Positions 1 to 7,954 of a DNA stretch of 64,000 nt are shown one piece after another; the stretch's first letter is position 1, and each line of letters opens with the position of its first letter. The position numbers and the translations under genes are program-made. The stretch is from Acidovorax sp. RAC01 (GTDB lineage Bacteria > Pseudomonadota > Gammaproteobacteria > Burkholderiales > Burkholderiaceae_C): contig NZ_CP016447.1 of assembly GCF_001714725.1 (NCBI RefSeq), positions 3,405,501-3,469,500 on the forward strand, given 5' to 3'. Below the pieces are notes generated by a model. That model made no database searches. It worked only from the letters and a program-made list of their open reading frames with translations, and was not told the origin of the DNA.

Positions 1-569
1 GCAGCGACACCCGCATCATGTTTCAGGACTCGCGCCTCTTGCCCTGGAAGCGGGTGGCCGACAACGTGGCGCTGGGCCTGCCGCCCGCGCAGCGCAGCGC
101 GGCCGCCGATGTGCTGGCCCGCGTGGGCCTGGGCGACCGGCTGAACGAATGGCCCGCGCGCCTGTCGGGTGGCCAGCGCCAGCGCGTGGCCCTGGCGCGT
201 GCCCTGGTGCACAACCCGCGCCTCTTGCTGCTGGATGAACCCCTGGGCGCGCTGGATGCGCTCACCCGCATCGAGATGCACCGCCTTATCGAAGGCCTGT
301 GGCGCCAGTCCGGCTTTACCGCGCTGCTGGTCACGCACGACGTGCAGGAGGCCGTGGCCCTGGCCGACCGCGTGATCCTGATCGAAGACGGCCAGATTGC
401 GCTGGACCAGCGCATCGATCTGCCACGCCCCCGCGTGCACGGTGACGCGGCGTTTGCCTCCATCGAAAAACGCATCCTCGACCGGGTGCTGCAAAAGCCC
501 GACGCCGACCCCACCCCCGAGTCGACCTGGCCCGGCGTGCCCGCCCACGGGCTGCGCTGGGCGGTGTGA
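1..569 (+). CDS. ssuB: Aliphatic sulfonate ABC transporter ATP-binding protein (5'-truncated by window edge)
   Basis: The open frame runs in from before base 1, so the Walker A loop lies outside the window. What is visible is the Q-loop (FQDSRLLPW), the ABC signature ([15 protein letters not shown]), Walker B ([12 protein letters not shown]) and the switch histidine (VTHD). The [12 protein letters not shown] stretch is typical of SsuB/TauB ATPases, which energise uptake of alkanesulfonates. A molbindin gene follows 75 bp downstream, as in ssu operons ending ...ssuB-ssuF. The sulfonate-specific call rests on this neighbour and on subfamily resemblance; taurine or nitrate transport is possible but less likely. 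Confidence 0.85.
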   Translation, partial: SDTRIMFQDSRLLPWKRVADNVALGLPPAQRSAAADVLARVGLGDRLNEWPARLSGGQRQRVALARALVHNPRLLLLDEPLGALDALTRIEMHRLIEGLWRQSGFTALLVTHDVQEAVALADRVILIEDGQIALDQRIDLPRPRVHGDAAFASIEKRILDRVLQKPDADPTPESTWPGVPAHGLRWAV

Positions 570-644
570 CCTGTTCGCTCGCTATCTCTCTCGATTTTTC
601 AACCGCGTTTTTTTCGTTCCACGGACTTTTCAAGGAGAACCCTC

Positions 645-860
645 ATGTCCATTCAAGCCATCAACGTTCGCAACCAGTTCAAGGGCAAAGTGCGCGAAAT
701 CATTCGCGGCGATGTCGTCTCCGAAGTCGATGTCGAAACCCCCTGGGGCATCGTCACATCGGTCATCACCACCCGCTCGGTGGACGACCTGGCCCTGGTC
801 GTGGGCTCTGACGTGGTCGCGCTGGTGAAGTCCACCGAGGTGTCCATCGCCAAGCTCTGA
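645..860 (+). CDS. ssuF: Molbindin-type (Mop domain) small protein, SsuF-like
   Basis: This 71-residue protein consists of a single Mop/TOBE-like domain (KGKVREIIRGDVVSEVDV, then TSVITTRSVDDL). Such molbindins bind molybdate or similar oxyanions as oligomers. A strong ribosome site (AAGGAG, 631-636) sits nine bases before the ATG. Its position right after the sulfonate ATPase matches pseudomonad ssu operons, where a molbindin gene (ssuF) is the last gene and is linked to sulfonate use. The biochemical role of SsuF is poorly defined, so 'needed for sulfonate use' is inferred from synteny. Confidence 0.85.
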   Translation: MSIQAINVRNQFKGKVREIIRGDVVSEVDVETPWGIVTSVITTRSVDDLALVVGSDVVALVKSTEVSIAKL

Positions 861-902
861 CATGCCCCACGGGCTTTTGCGCCCGGTTCACTGGCAAAAA
901 TG

Positions 903-945
903 GCTCCAGGTGCCTTTCCATCAGGTACCTGGAGCTATTTTTTTG
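903..945 (+). terminator. Rho-independent terminator after ssuF (family A repeat)
   Basis: A 12-bp stem (903-914 with 924-935, one G-T wobble) is followed by TATTTTTTTT. It ends the ssu transcript. The sequence, with flanking A and T runs, is a variant of the interspersed family A repeat, so a repeat copy appears to serve as terminator. Confidence 0.8.
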
Positions 946-1123
946 CAACGTACAGCGTGCCAAGTGCGGGCGGGCTTCTCTGCCCTGGGCATCGCGGTTG
1001 GGCCTCGCCTGTTTGTCAGCAGGTCCAGCAGGTACACCTCTGCCTGCATCCATGCCCCCCCGTGTGCTGGCACACCCGAGCCTGGCCTTCTTCGCAACGC
1101 GCCGGGAAGTCCTGAGCGGAAAA

Positions 1124-1154
1124 AACCAAGGCCCGCGCAGGGCGGGCCTTGGTT
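1124..1154 (-). terminator. Rho-independent terminator of the monooxygenase transcript
   Basis: A perfect 13-bp inverted repeat (1124-1136 / 1142-1154) has a 5-nt loop and, read on the minus strand, is followed by a T run. It lies about 50 bp after the stop codon of the flavin monooxygenase gene. The rest of 946-1123 shows nothing recognisable. Confidence 0.8.
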
Positions 1155-1207
1155 GATTGCCTGCCAGCAAGGGCGGCTGGCAGCCTGGCTGCGGGGGGTG
1201 GGCGGTG

Positions 1208-2572
1208 TCAGGCCGCCTTGGCCAGTGGCGTGGCGTACCGGCTGGCGGGCCGGGCCAGGCCCAGGTTCTCGCGCAGCGTGGTGCCTTCGTACGCGGTGCG
1301 GAAGAGCCCGCGCCGTTGCAGCTCGGGCACCACCAGGTCCACAAACTCGTTGAGCGACTGGGGCAGCACCGGCGGCATCACGTTAAAGCCATCGGCCGCG
1401 CCGTTGTCAAACCATTCCTGCATGCGGTCGGCAATGGTCTGCGGCGTGCCCACCACCACCCAGTGGCCGCGCGCGCCCGCCAGGTATTCGTACAGCTGGC
1501 GCACGGTGTAGTTCTCGCGCCGGGCCAGCTGCAGCACCACGTGGGCGCGGCTGTTGATGCCCTTGGGGGGCTCGGGAATGTAGGGTGGCGGTGCGTCGAG
1601 GTTCCACTGCGTGAGGTCTTCGCCGGGCCAGAACGGGGCCAGCGTGGCCAGGCCCACGCTGGGGTGGATCAGCGCCTGCAGCTCGGCCCACTTGGCCTGG
1701 GCCTCTTCCTCGGTGCGGCCAATCACTGGGGAGATACCGGGCAGCACCAGCAGCTCTTCGGGGCGGCGGCCGTACTTGGCCATGCGGCCTTTCACATCCT
1801 TGTAGAACGCCTGGGCCTCGGCCAGGCTGGTCCAGGCGGTGAAGATGGCTTCGGCCGTGGCCGCGGCGAGCTCCTTGCCGTCCTCGGACGAGCCCGCCTG
1901 CACGATCACCGGGTGGCCCTGGGGCGAGCGCTCGATGTTGAGCGGGCCCTGCACCTTCAGGTGCTTGCCGATGTGGTTCAGGGTGTGCAGCTTGTCGGGG
2001 TCAAAGTACACGCCGCTGGCCTTGTCGCGGCTAAAGGCATCGTCGTCAAAGCTGTCCCACAGGCCCTTGACCACGTCCACAAACTCGTGGGCGCGCTCGT
2101 ACCGCAAGGCGGGGTCGGGGTGGGCATCCAGGCCAAAGTTGCCGTGCACGTTCTCGGCGCTGGTGGTCACCACGTTCCAGGCGGCCCGGCCCTTGCTGAT
2201 GTGGTCCAGCGACGCAAACTTGCGCGCCAGCAGGTACGGGTCTTCGTAGGTGGTGGAGGCCGTGGCCACAAACCCGATGTGCTTGGTGACGGCCGAGAGC
2301 GCGGCCCACAGCGTGACTGGCTCGAAGTGCGAGAGCCGCCCCTGGCGGCTGAACGACTCGCGGTCGCCCCGGTGCCACACGCCGGGGCTGTCGGCCACAA
2401 ACACCTGGTCAAACAGGCCGCGCTCTGCGGTCTGTGCCAGTTCGATGTAGTGGTCGATGTTGACGCCCGCATCGGCCTGCGAACCGGGGTGGCGCCATGC
2501 CGCGATGTGGTGGCCCGTGGCCATGATGAAGGCGCCGAGGCGCAGTTTGCGTGGAGTGTTGGGTTGGGTCAT
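1208..2572 (-). CDS. LLM-class flavin-dependent monooxygenase (NtaA/SnaA/DszA type)
   Basis: This 454-residue protein starts at an ATG with a weak GGAA upstream. The bacterial luciferase-like fold is recognisable from LRLGAFIMATGHHIAAWRHP near the N-terminus, WNVVTTSAENVHGNFG around residue 135, and VIVQAGSSEDGKELAA. Its length and motifs match the NtaA/SnaA/DszA branch, which uses FMNH2 supplied by a separate reductase to oxidise C-S or C-N compounds. No flavin reductase is seen in the window. It is transcribed with the TauD-like gene upstream, with a 100-bp repeat between them. In this context a sulfone or sulfonate substrate is likely but not proven. Confidence 0.85.
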   Translation of the reverse strand: MTQPNTPRKLRLGAFIMATGHHIAAWRHPGSQADAGVNIDHYIELAQTAERGLFDQVFVADSPGVWHRGDRESFSRQGRLSHFEPVTLWAALSAVTKHIGFVATASTTYEDPYLLARKFASLDHISKGRAAWNVVTTSAENVHGNFGLDAHPDPALRYERAHEFVDVVKGLWDSFDDDAFSRDKASGVYFDPDKLHTLNHIGKHLKVQGPLNIERSPQGHPVIVQAGSSEDGKELAAATAEAIFTAWTSLAEAQAFYKDVKGRMAKYGRRPEELLVLPGISPVIGRTEEEAQAKWAELQALIHPSVGLATLAPFWPGEDLTQWNLDAPPPYIPEPPKGINSRAHVVLQLARRENYTVRQLYEYLAGARGHWVVVGTPQTIADRMQEWFDNGAADGFNVMPPVLPQSLNEFVDLVVPELQRRGLFRTAYEGTTLRENLGLARPASRYATPLAKAA

Positions 2573-2614
2573 GGATGTTCCAAAAAACTGTTGGATGAGC
2601 CTGCGGCCTGTAAA

Positions 2615-2715
2615 ACCGGCGCGGCCCAGGCCAGCGCACCCGTGGAACCGGCTTTGCCGGGCCAGGGGGTGCGTCCCCCCGGGGGGAAGTCGCCGAAGGC
2701 GACTCAGGGGGGTTA
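2615..2715 (-). repeat. Intergenic repeat family B, copy 1
   Basis: On the minus strand it begins CCCCCTGAG at the stop codon of the TauD-like gene. It then shows a GGGGGGAC block, the GGCAAAGCC element and a GCGCTGGCCTGGGCCGCGCC segment nearly identical to copy 2. It lies between two genes read in the same direction. Confidence 0.8.
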
Positions 2716-3570
2716 CTCAGTGATCGTGATGCGATGCAGCTTGCGGTGCTGCGGGAAGAAGTCGCCCACCGCGTAGTGCTGGGTAGAACGGTTGTCCCAG
2801 ACGGCCAGCGTGCCCGGCGCCCAGCGCAGGCGGGCCTGGAACTCGGGCACCTGGGGCAGGGCGAACAGCCGGGTCAGCAGGGTGTCGCTTTCCACACGCG
2901 ACAGGCCCTTGATGTGGCTGGTGAAGGTGGAGTTCACGTACAGGATCTTCTTGCCCGTGACAGGGTGCACGCGCACCACCGGGTGTTCTACCGGCGGGTA
3001 CTTGGCACGGGCAGCCTTCAGTTCGTCGCCGCTGGCGTCCTTGCGCAACAGGTACTCCGTCCAGCCACTGATCTCCCAGGTGTGCACGGCTGTCAGGGTC
3101 TCCAGATAGGCCTGGAATGTGGGTGGCAGGCTGGCATAGGCGGCGGTAAGGCTGGCCCACAGCGTGTCGCCGCCGCTGGCCGGAATCACCTGCGCATACA
3201 GGCTGGTGCCCAGCGGCGGCTGCTCGCGCCAGGTGATGTCGGCATGCCAGTTGCTCGATGCCTTGGGGCGCTCGGCCGTGCTCTCCACGATCTCGATCTC
3301 GGGGTGGTTCTCCAGCCGGGGGAAGAACGCCTTCACCTCGGCCACATTGCCAAAGCTGCGGGTGAAGTCCACCTGCTGCTGCGGCGTGATGTGCTGGTCG
3401 CGAAAGAACAGCACTTCGTGCACGGCCAGGGCCTGGCGCAGTTCGGCCTGGGTGGTGGCATCGAGCGGCTGGCGCAGGTCCAGGTCGTGGATGACGGCGC
3501 CGATGGTGGGGGTGTAGGGCTCCACCGCGAAGCGGGTGAAGGTGGGGTGCAAATCGTTGATCTTGGACAT
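2713..3570 (-). CDS. TauD/TfdA-family 2-oxoglutarate/Fe(II) dioxygenase
   Basis: Counting from the ATG at 3570 the protein has 285 residues, the usual TauD length; an earlier in-frame start would add a poorly conserved tail. The iron ligands are clear: H109 and D111 (NWHADITW) and H265 (STQHYAVGD). R276 sits 11 residues after H265, as expected for 2-oxoglutarate binding. Members hydroxylate the carbon next to a sulfonate (taurine) or sulfate ester (AtsK type), releasing sulfite or sulfate in the cytoplasm. The gene is divergent from a sulfonate-type binding protein and followed by a flavin monooxygenase, which supports an organosulfur substrate. Taurine versus alkyl sulfate cannot be decided from sequence alone. 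Confidence 0.88.
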   Translation of the reverse strand: MSKINDLHPTFTRFAVEPYTPTIGAVIHDLDLRQPLDATTQAELRQALAVHEVLFFRDQHITPQQQVDFTRSFGNVAEVKAFFPRLENHPEIEIVESTAERPKASSNWHADITWREQPPLGTSLYAQVIPASGGDTLWASLTAAYASLPPTFQAYLETLTAVHTWEISGWTEYLLRKDASGDELKAARAKYPPVEHPVVRVHPVTGKKILYVNSTFTSHIKGLSRVESDTLLTRLFALPQVPEFQARLRWAPGTLAVWDNRSTQHYAVGDFFPQHRKLHRITITE

Positions 3571-3839
3571 GGTGCTGCTTTCTGAAACGAGTGGGGTTGA
3601 AAGAGAACGGCCATGCCATTGGGACACTGCAAGCGCTGCACACCAACGAAGCAGTTCGCATATCGATAGTTGGAAAAACAGGCTCTGCAGTCCGGCGAGC
3701 GGGCAGGGCGCTTGTGCATTTGGATATCTGTTTTTGGTCGTTGGCCGCCGTGCCGGGCGTGCCTAGAGTGGGGTTCGAGAGGTGCTGGGCGTGGCCCGCG
3801 CACCGTTCCCACGCAACCCCCTACGAAAGAGCGATACCC

Positions 3840-4946
3840 ATGACAAAAACACCCTGGAATACCACCCGCCGCAAGGCCTTGACCGCGGCCGGCGCTGCCT
3901 TGGCGCTCGGCCTGTGGGCGGGCAGCGCCGCTGCACAGACGGCAGAGCCGCTGAAGGTGATCCGCATTGGCATTGCCACCGGCGGCGTGGGCAGCGACCC
4001 CGTGCGCCACGGCGGCACGTCGGCCGCGCTGGCCTACACCGACGGTGCGCTGGAAGAAGAGTTCAAGAAAGACGGCGTGAAGGTGCAGTGGACGTTCTTC
4101 AAGGGCGCAGGCCCCGCCGTGAACGAGGCGCTGGTCAACAAGCAACTGGACTTTGCATGGCAGGGCGATTTGCCATCCATCGTGCACCGGGCCAGCGACG
4201 TGAAGACCAAGATCATCCTCGGCAGTGGCGTGCGCACCGGCCTGTACTTGGCCGTGGCGCCCGACAGCAACATCCGCCGTCTGGAAGACCTCAAGGGCCG
4301 CAAGGTGGCGGTGTTCAAGGGCACCAACCTCCACCTGGCCGCCGTGCGGGCGCTGGCCGACAAGGGCCTGAGCGAGCGCGATGTGAAGCTGGTCAATCTG
4401 GACATCCCCAGCGCGGAGGCCGCGTTGGTGAGCAAGGACATTGACGCCGCGTTTGGCTATGTGGGCTTCTTCAAGCTGCGCGACCAGGGGCTGGCCAAGG
4501 TGGTGTGGTCGGCCGCCGAAGATTCGTACAAGTACACGCGCCAGACCGCGCTGCTGGTGACCGATGACTTCGCTGCCCGCCACCCCAAGGTGGTGGAGCG
4601 TGTGGTCAAGACCGTGGTGCAGTACGCCCACAAATACTCCGATGAAAACCGCCGCGCCGACCTGTTTGCGCAGTGGGGCAAGGCCGAGTACCCCGAGAAG
4701 GTGTGGCGCGAGGACTTCATCGGCCAGCCGCTGCGCGTGCGCCTGTCGCCGCTGCTCGACCCGTTTCTGGTGGCGCGCTACAAGGACGCGGCCGACGAAG
4801 CCCACAAGCTCAAGCTCATCCGCAAGAAGCCTGAGATCGACAGCTGGTTTGACCGCCGCTACCTGAACGCTGCGCTCAAGGAACTGAAGCTGGAGGCCTA
4901 CTGGCCCGTGTATGGCGCCAACGGGGACTTGGCAACCGCGCCCTAG
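3840..4946 (+). CDS. SsuA/TauA-type periplasmic substrate-binding protein
   Basis: The start at 3840 is chosen because the signal peptide begins there (TTRRKALTAAGAALALGLW, cleavage near AAA-QT). That gives 368 residues, whereas longer in-frame extension upstream has no protein-like character. The mature protein has the NMT1/SsuA layout: KVIRIGIATGGVG, then KGRKVAVFKGTNLHLAAVRAL, typical of sulfonate and sulfate-ester receptors. It faces the dioxygenase gene across a 270-bp divergent intergenic region. A strong terminator follows, so it is probably a unit of its own supplying ligand to the permeases downstream. The exact ligand is unknown. Confidence 0.85.
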   Translation: MTKTPWNTTRRKALTAAGAALALGLWAGSAAAQTAEPLKVIRIGIATGGVGSDPVRHGGTSAALAYTDGALEEEFKKDGVKVQWTFFKGAGPAVNEALVNKQLDFAWQGDLPSIVHRASDVKTKIILGSGVRTGLYLAVAPDSNIRRLEDLKGRKVAVFKGTNLHLAAVRALADKGLSERDVKLVNLDIPSAEAALVSKDIDAAFGYVGFFKLRDQGLAKVVWSAAEDSYKYTRQTALLVTDDFAARHPKVVERVVKTVVQYAHKYSDENRRADLFAQWGKAEYPEKVWREDFIGQPLRVRLSPLLDPFLVARYKDAADEAHKLKLIRKKPEIDSWFDRRYLNAALKELKLEAYWPVYGANGDLATAP

Positions 4947-5015
4947 TAGTGGGCTCTGCGCCAGAAGGATTGAATCCTAGGTAGGGGGACCGGGCCGGTG
5001 AAAACCGCCCTTTGC

Positions 5016-5050
5016 AACCCGCCGGCACCCAGTGCCCGGCGGGTTTTTTT
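5016..5050 (+). terminator. Rho-independent terminator
   Basis: Ten-bp GC-rich arms (5016-5025 / 5036-5045) are followed by TTTTTTT. It separates the first binding-protein gene from the permease operon. Confidence 0.85.
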
Positions 5051-5108
5051 GTGCCTGCGTCTGGCCCTGCTCATAACGTCTGCACCGCTGTTCATGCCGC
5101 AAACATCT

Positions 5109-5138
5109 TTGTCATTGCATATGAGGATTTACTATTTA
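5109..5138 (+). promoter_or_regulatory. Candidate sigma-70 promoter for the permease operon
   Basis: TTGTCA (5109-5114) and TATTTA (5133-5138) are separated by 18 bp inside a markedly AT-rich block (about 5095-5175) that stands out from its GC-rich surroundings. AT-rich upstream regions are usual for CysB/Cbl-activated sulfur-starvation promoters. The boxes are picked by eye. Confidence 0.4.
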
Positions 5139-5241
5139 TTTTTATAACAAGTGTCTTTTACATTTCTTTTGGTTGTTATTGATGGCGCCCCGTTCCTGCC
5201 TTGTGCAGGCTGCGCCGCCCACCCGAAAGGACATGCAAAAG

Positions 5242-6126
5242 ATGGCAAATCCTGCATTGAACGGCGCCAGCTCCGGCGCCCTGGAGCCCCCGCCGGCAGG
5301 GCCCGTGGCAGCTCTGCCGCCCGCGGTGGCTGCGGCCCCCGTCGCAGCCGCGCACAAGGCGCCGCGTGCCTGGGCGTGGCGCTGGCTGTGGGCCTGGCCC
5401 TTCCCGCTGGCCGTGCTGGCGCTGTGGCAGCTCTCGGCAGTGTGGGGTTGGGTGCCAGAGCAGGTGCTGCCGCCGCCCGCCGCCGTGTTCAAGGTGTTTG
5501 GCGAGCTGCTGGCCAGCGGCGAGCTGTGGGACCACCTGCGCATCAGCATGGTCCGCGTCTTCGCGGGCTTTGGCATCGGCCTGTCGCTGGGCCTGCTGCT
5601 GGGCGGTGCCATGGGCCTGTCGCCCACCTTCCGTGACTACGTGTTTCCGCTGTTCAAGGCGTTCAGCCAGGTGCCCGTCATCGGCTGGTTGCCGCTGCTG
5701 ATTCTGGTGGTGGGCATTGACGAAGAACTGAAGTTCTTGCTGATCGCCAAGGCCGCGCTGGTCCCCGTGGCCATCAACACCTGCCAGGGCATCCAGAACG
5801 TGCCCAACCGGCTGGTGGAAGTGGCGCGTGTGTACGGCTTTACCCGCTGGCAAATGCTGCGCAAGGTGGTGTTTCCGGCGGCCACGGCGCCCATCTGGAA
5901 CGGCGTGCGCTATGGGCTCACCCATGCCTGGCTGGCGCTGGTGGTGGTGGAGCTGCTCGCGTCGTCCGAGGGCATCGGCTTCCTCATCGTCTACGGCCGC
6001 CAGCTTTTTCAGCTGGACGTGGTGCTGGCCGCCGTGCTGGCCGTGGGCATCGTGGGTTTTGTGATCGACAAGCTGCTGGCCGTGTCCGAGGCGTGGCTGC
6101 TGCGCTGGCGCAAGCCGGGTCTGTGA
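5242..6126 (+). CDS. SsuC/TauC-type ABC transporter permease 1
   Basis: The ATG at 5242 is preferred because GAAAGGA (5225-5231) lies ten bases upstream; an ATG at 5233 is too close to it. The protein has 294 residues and about six membrane helices. The BPD_transp_1 EAA loop is visible as EVARVYGFTRWQMLRKVVFPAA. The cytoplasmic N-terminus is Ala/Pro-rich and longer than in most SsuC proteins. It is followed after 14 bp by a second permease of the same family. Confidence 0.88.
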   Translation: MANPALNGASSGALEPPPAGPVAALPPAVAAAPVAAAHKAPRAWAWRWLWAWPFPLAVLALWQLSAVWGWVPEQVLPPPAAVFKVFGELLASGELWDHLRISMVRVFAGFGIGLSLGLLLGGAMGLSPTFRDYVFPLFKAFSQVPVIGWLPLLILVVGIDEELKFLLIAKAALVPVAINTCQGIQNVPNRLVEVARVYGFTRWQMLRKVVFPAATAPIWNGVRYGLTHAWLALVVVELLASSEGIGFLIVYGRQLFQLDVVLAAVLAVGIVGFVIDKLLAVSEAWLLRWRKPGL

Positions 6127-6140
6127 AGCGGGGTATTCGA

Positions 6141-6944
6141 ATGTCTTCTGTGAACGTGCAACGGAACCTGTTCCACAAAGTGCCCCCACGCCTGCGGGGC
6201 TGGGTGCTGCCCTTGCTGATCCTGGCCGTGTGGTGGGCCGTGGTGGCTTCGGGTGCATCGGATTCGCCCCTGCTGGTGTCGCCGCTGGCCGTGTGGCAGC
6301 GCGGCGTGGGTCAGGTCGTCAGTGGTGAGCTGTGGGTGGCCTTGTCGGCCAGCCTGTGGCGCATGGCCTGGGGCTTTGGCATTGGCGCCAGCGTCGGGCT
6401 GGCGGTGGGTGCACTGCTGGGCTGGTCCCGCTGGGCCGAGCGGCTGGTGGGGCCCACGTTCCACACGCTCAAGCAGATCTCGCTGTTTGCGTGGATTCCG
6501 ATGCTGTCCATGTGGTTCGGTCTGGGCGACGCCGCCAAGATTGCCTTCGTGGCCATGGCGGCGTTCTTCCCCGTGGTGCTCAACACGCTGGAGGGCCTGC
6601 GCAGCGTGCCGCGTGAATACCTGGAAGTGGCCCGCGTGTACGAGTTCAGCGTGTGGCAAACGCTGCGCCGCGTGGTGGCGCCAGCGGCGGCGCCCTCGCT
6701 GTTTACTGGCATCCAGCTCTCGCTTATCTACAGCTGGCTGGCCACGCTGGGGGCCGAATACCTGCTGGCCTCGGGCAAGGGCATTGGCAACACGCTGATC
6801 GACGGGCGCGAGCACTTCTGGATGGACCTGGTGCTGTTCGGCGTGGTGGTGGTGGGCCTGGTCGGCTTTGCACTGAACGCGCTGCTGGCCGTGCTGGAAA
6901 AGCGCCTGCTGGCCTGGCGCGACCGAACCATCGCAAGGTATTGA
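6141..6944 (+). CDS. SsuC/TauC-type ABC transporter permease 2
   Basis: It starts at the ATG at 6141, just after the previous stop, and has 267 residues. It has the same fold as its neighbour, with EAA loop EVARVYEFSVWQTLRRVVAP, but a clearly different sequence. Sulfonate permeases are normally homodimers encoded once per cluster. Two adjacent, diverged copies suggest either a heterodimeric channel or two alternative systems sharing one ATPase, one for each of the two binding proteins in the cluster. That interpretation is inference. Confidence 0.88.
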   Translation: MSSVNVQRNLFHKVPPRLRGWVLPLLILAVWWAVVASGASDSPLLVSPLAVWQRGVGQVVSGELWVALSASLWRMAWGFGIGASVGLAVGALLGWSRWAERLVGPTFHTLKQISLFAWIPMLSMWFGLGDAAKIAFVAMAAFFPVVLNTLEGLRSVPREYLEVARVYEFSVWQTLRRVVAPAAAPSLFTGIQLSLIYSWLATLGAEYLLASGKGIGNTLIDGREHFWMDLVLFGVVVVGLVGFALNALLAVLEKRLLAWRDRTIARY

Positions 6945-6947
6945 GCC

Positions 6948-7060
6948 CCCTGAGGCGCTCTGCGCCATCCCCCTCAGGGGGACGCCCCCAGGGGCCTGGC
7001 AAAGCCAGTTCCCCGGGGGCGCTGGCCTGGGCCGCGCCAGTTGCGGGCCATTGCTGAGAA
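6948..7060 (+). repeat. Intergenic repeat family B, copy 2
   Basis: It begins CCCCCTGAG right after the stop of permease 2, with CCCCCT/AGGGGGAC arms able to pair, the GGCAAAGCC element, then GCGCTGGCCTGGGCCGCGCC. It is inside an operon, between permease and ATPase. It is nearly identical to the inverted copy 1. Confidence 0.8.
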
Positions 7061-7085
7061 CAACGTCATCTGAAAAGGAATACAC

Positions 7086-7919
7086 ATGGCACACGCCGGT
7101 ACCCTGGCCATTCGTGGCCTGAACAAGCAGTACGAGGTCAAGGGCGAAGCCCTGCCCGTGCTGCAGGAAATAAACCTCACCATTGAGCCCGGCGAGTTCG
7201 TGAGCATCGTGGGCTCCAGCGGCTGCGGCAAGTCCACGCTGCTGCGGCTGGTGATTGGCCTGGAGGGCGACTACCAGGGCGAGATCCTGCTCAACGGCCA
7301 GCGCATTGTGGGCACCAGCCTCAACCGGGGCATCGTGTTCCAGGAACACCGCTTGTTCCCATGGCTCACGGTCGAGAAGAACGTGGCGCTGGGCCTGCTC
7401 AACTCCAGCCTGACCGAAGGCCAGCAGCGCGCCACCGTGCGCGAGCACATTGCGCTGGTGGGGCTGGAGGGGTTCGAGACCGCCTATCCGCACCAGCTCT
7501 CGGGCGGCATGTCGCAGCGCGTGGCCATTGCGCGGGCGCTGGTCAACCGGCCCGACATCCTGCTGCTGGACGAACCCTTTGGCGCACTCGACGCCATGAC
7601 CCGTGCCCACCTGCAGCAGGAGCTGCACCGCATCTGGCAGCAGGAGGGCATCACCATGATTTTGGTGACGCACGATGTGGAAGAGGCCGTGTACCTGGGC
7701 GACCGCGTGGTGGTGATGGAGCCGCGCCCCGGCCGCATCCGCCGCACGGTGCCAGTAGGGCTGCCCCATCCGCGCGAGCGCACCTCGCACGCTTTCACGG
7801 CCGTCAAGGACAGCGTGCTGCGCGAGTTCGCGGGCCACCCGGCGGCCGACCTGGCCGAGCCGCCGCTCAGGCGCGGCGAGCAGCTGACGCCTGCCGCGCA
7901 GTGGCAATTTGCCGTCTGA
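7086..7919 (+). CDS. SsuB/TauB-type ABC transporter ATPase
   Basis: AAAAGGA lies just before the ATG; the product has 277 residues. Complete ATPase motifs are visible: Walker A GSSGCGKST, Q-loop FQEHRLFPW, signature LSGGMSQRVAIARAL, Walker [13 protein letters not shown], switch VTHD. It energises the two permeases just upstream. It is separated from them only by repeat B2 and followed within 36 bp by a second binding protein. The signature has M in place of the common Q (LSGGM), which is frequent in this subfamily. Confidence 0.9.
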   Translation: MAHAGTLAIRGLNKQYEVKGEALPVLQEINLTIEPGEFVSIVGSSGCGKSTLLRLVIGLEGDYQGEILLNGQRIVGTSLNRGIVFQEHRLFPWLTVEKNVALGLLNSSLTEGQQRATVREHIALVGLEGFETAYPHQLSGGMSQRVAIARALVNRPDILLLDEPFGALDAMTRAHLQQELHRIWQQEGITMILVTHDVEEAVYLGDRVVVMEPRPGRIRRTVPVGLPHPRERTSHAFTAVKDSVLREFAGHPAADLAEPPLRRGEQLTPAAQWQFAV

Positions 7920-7954
7920 TTTTTGTTCTCGTTTTTCTGATTCCAGAGCTTCCC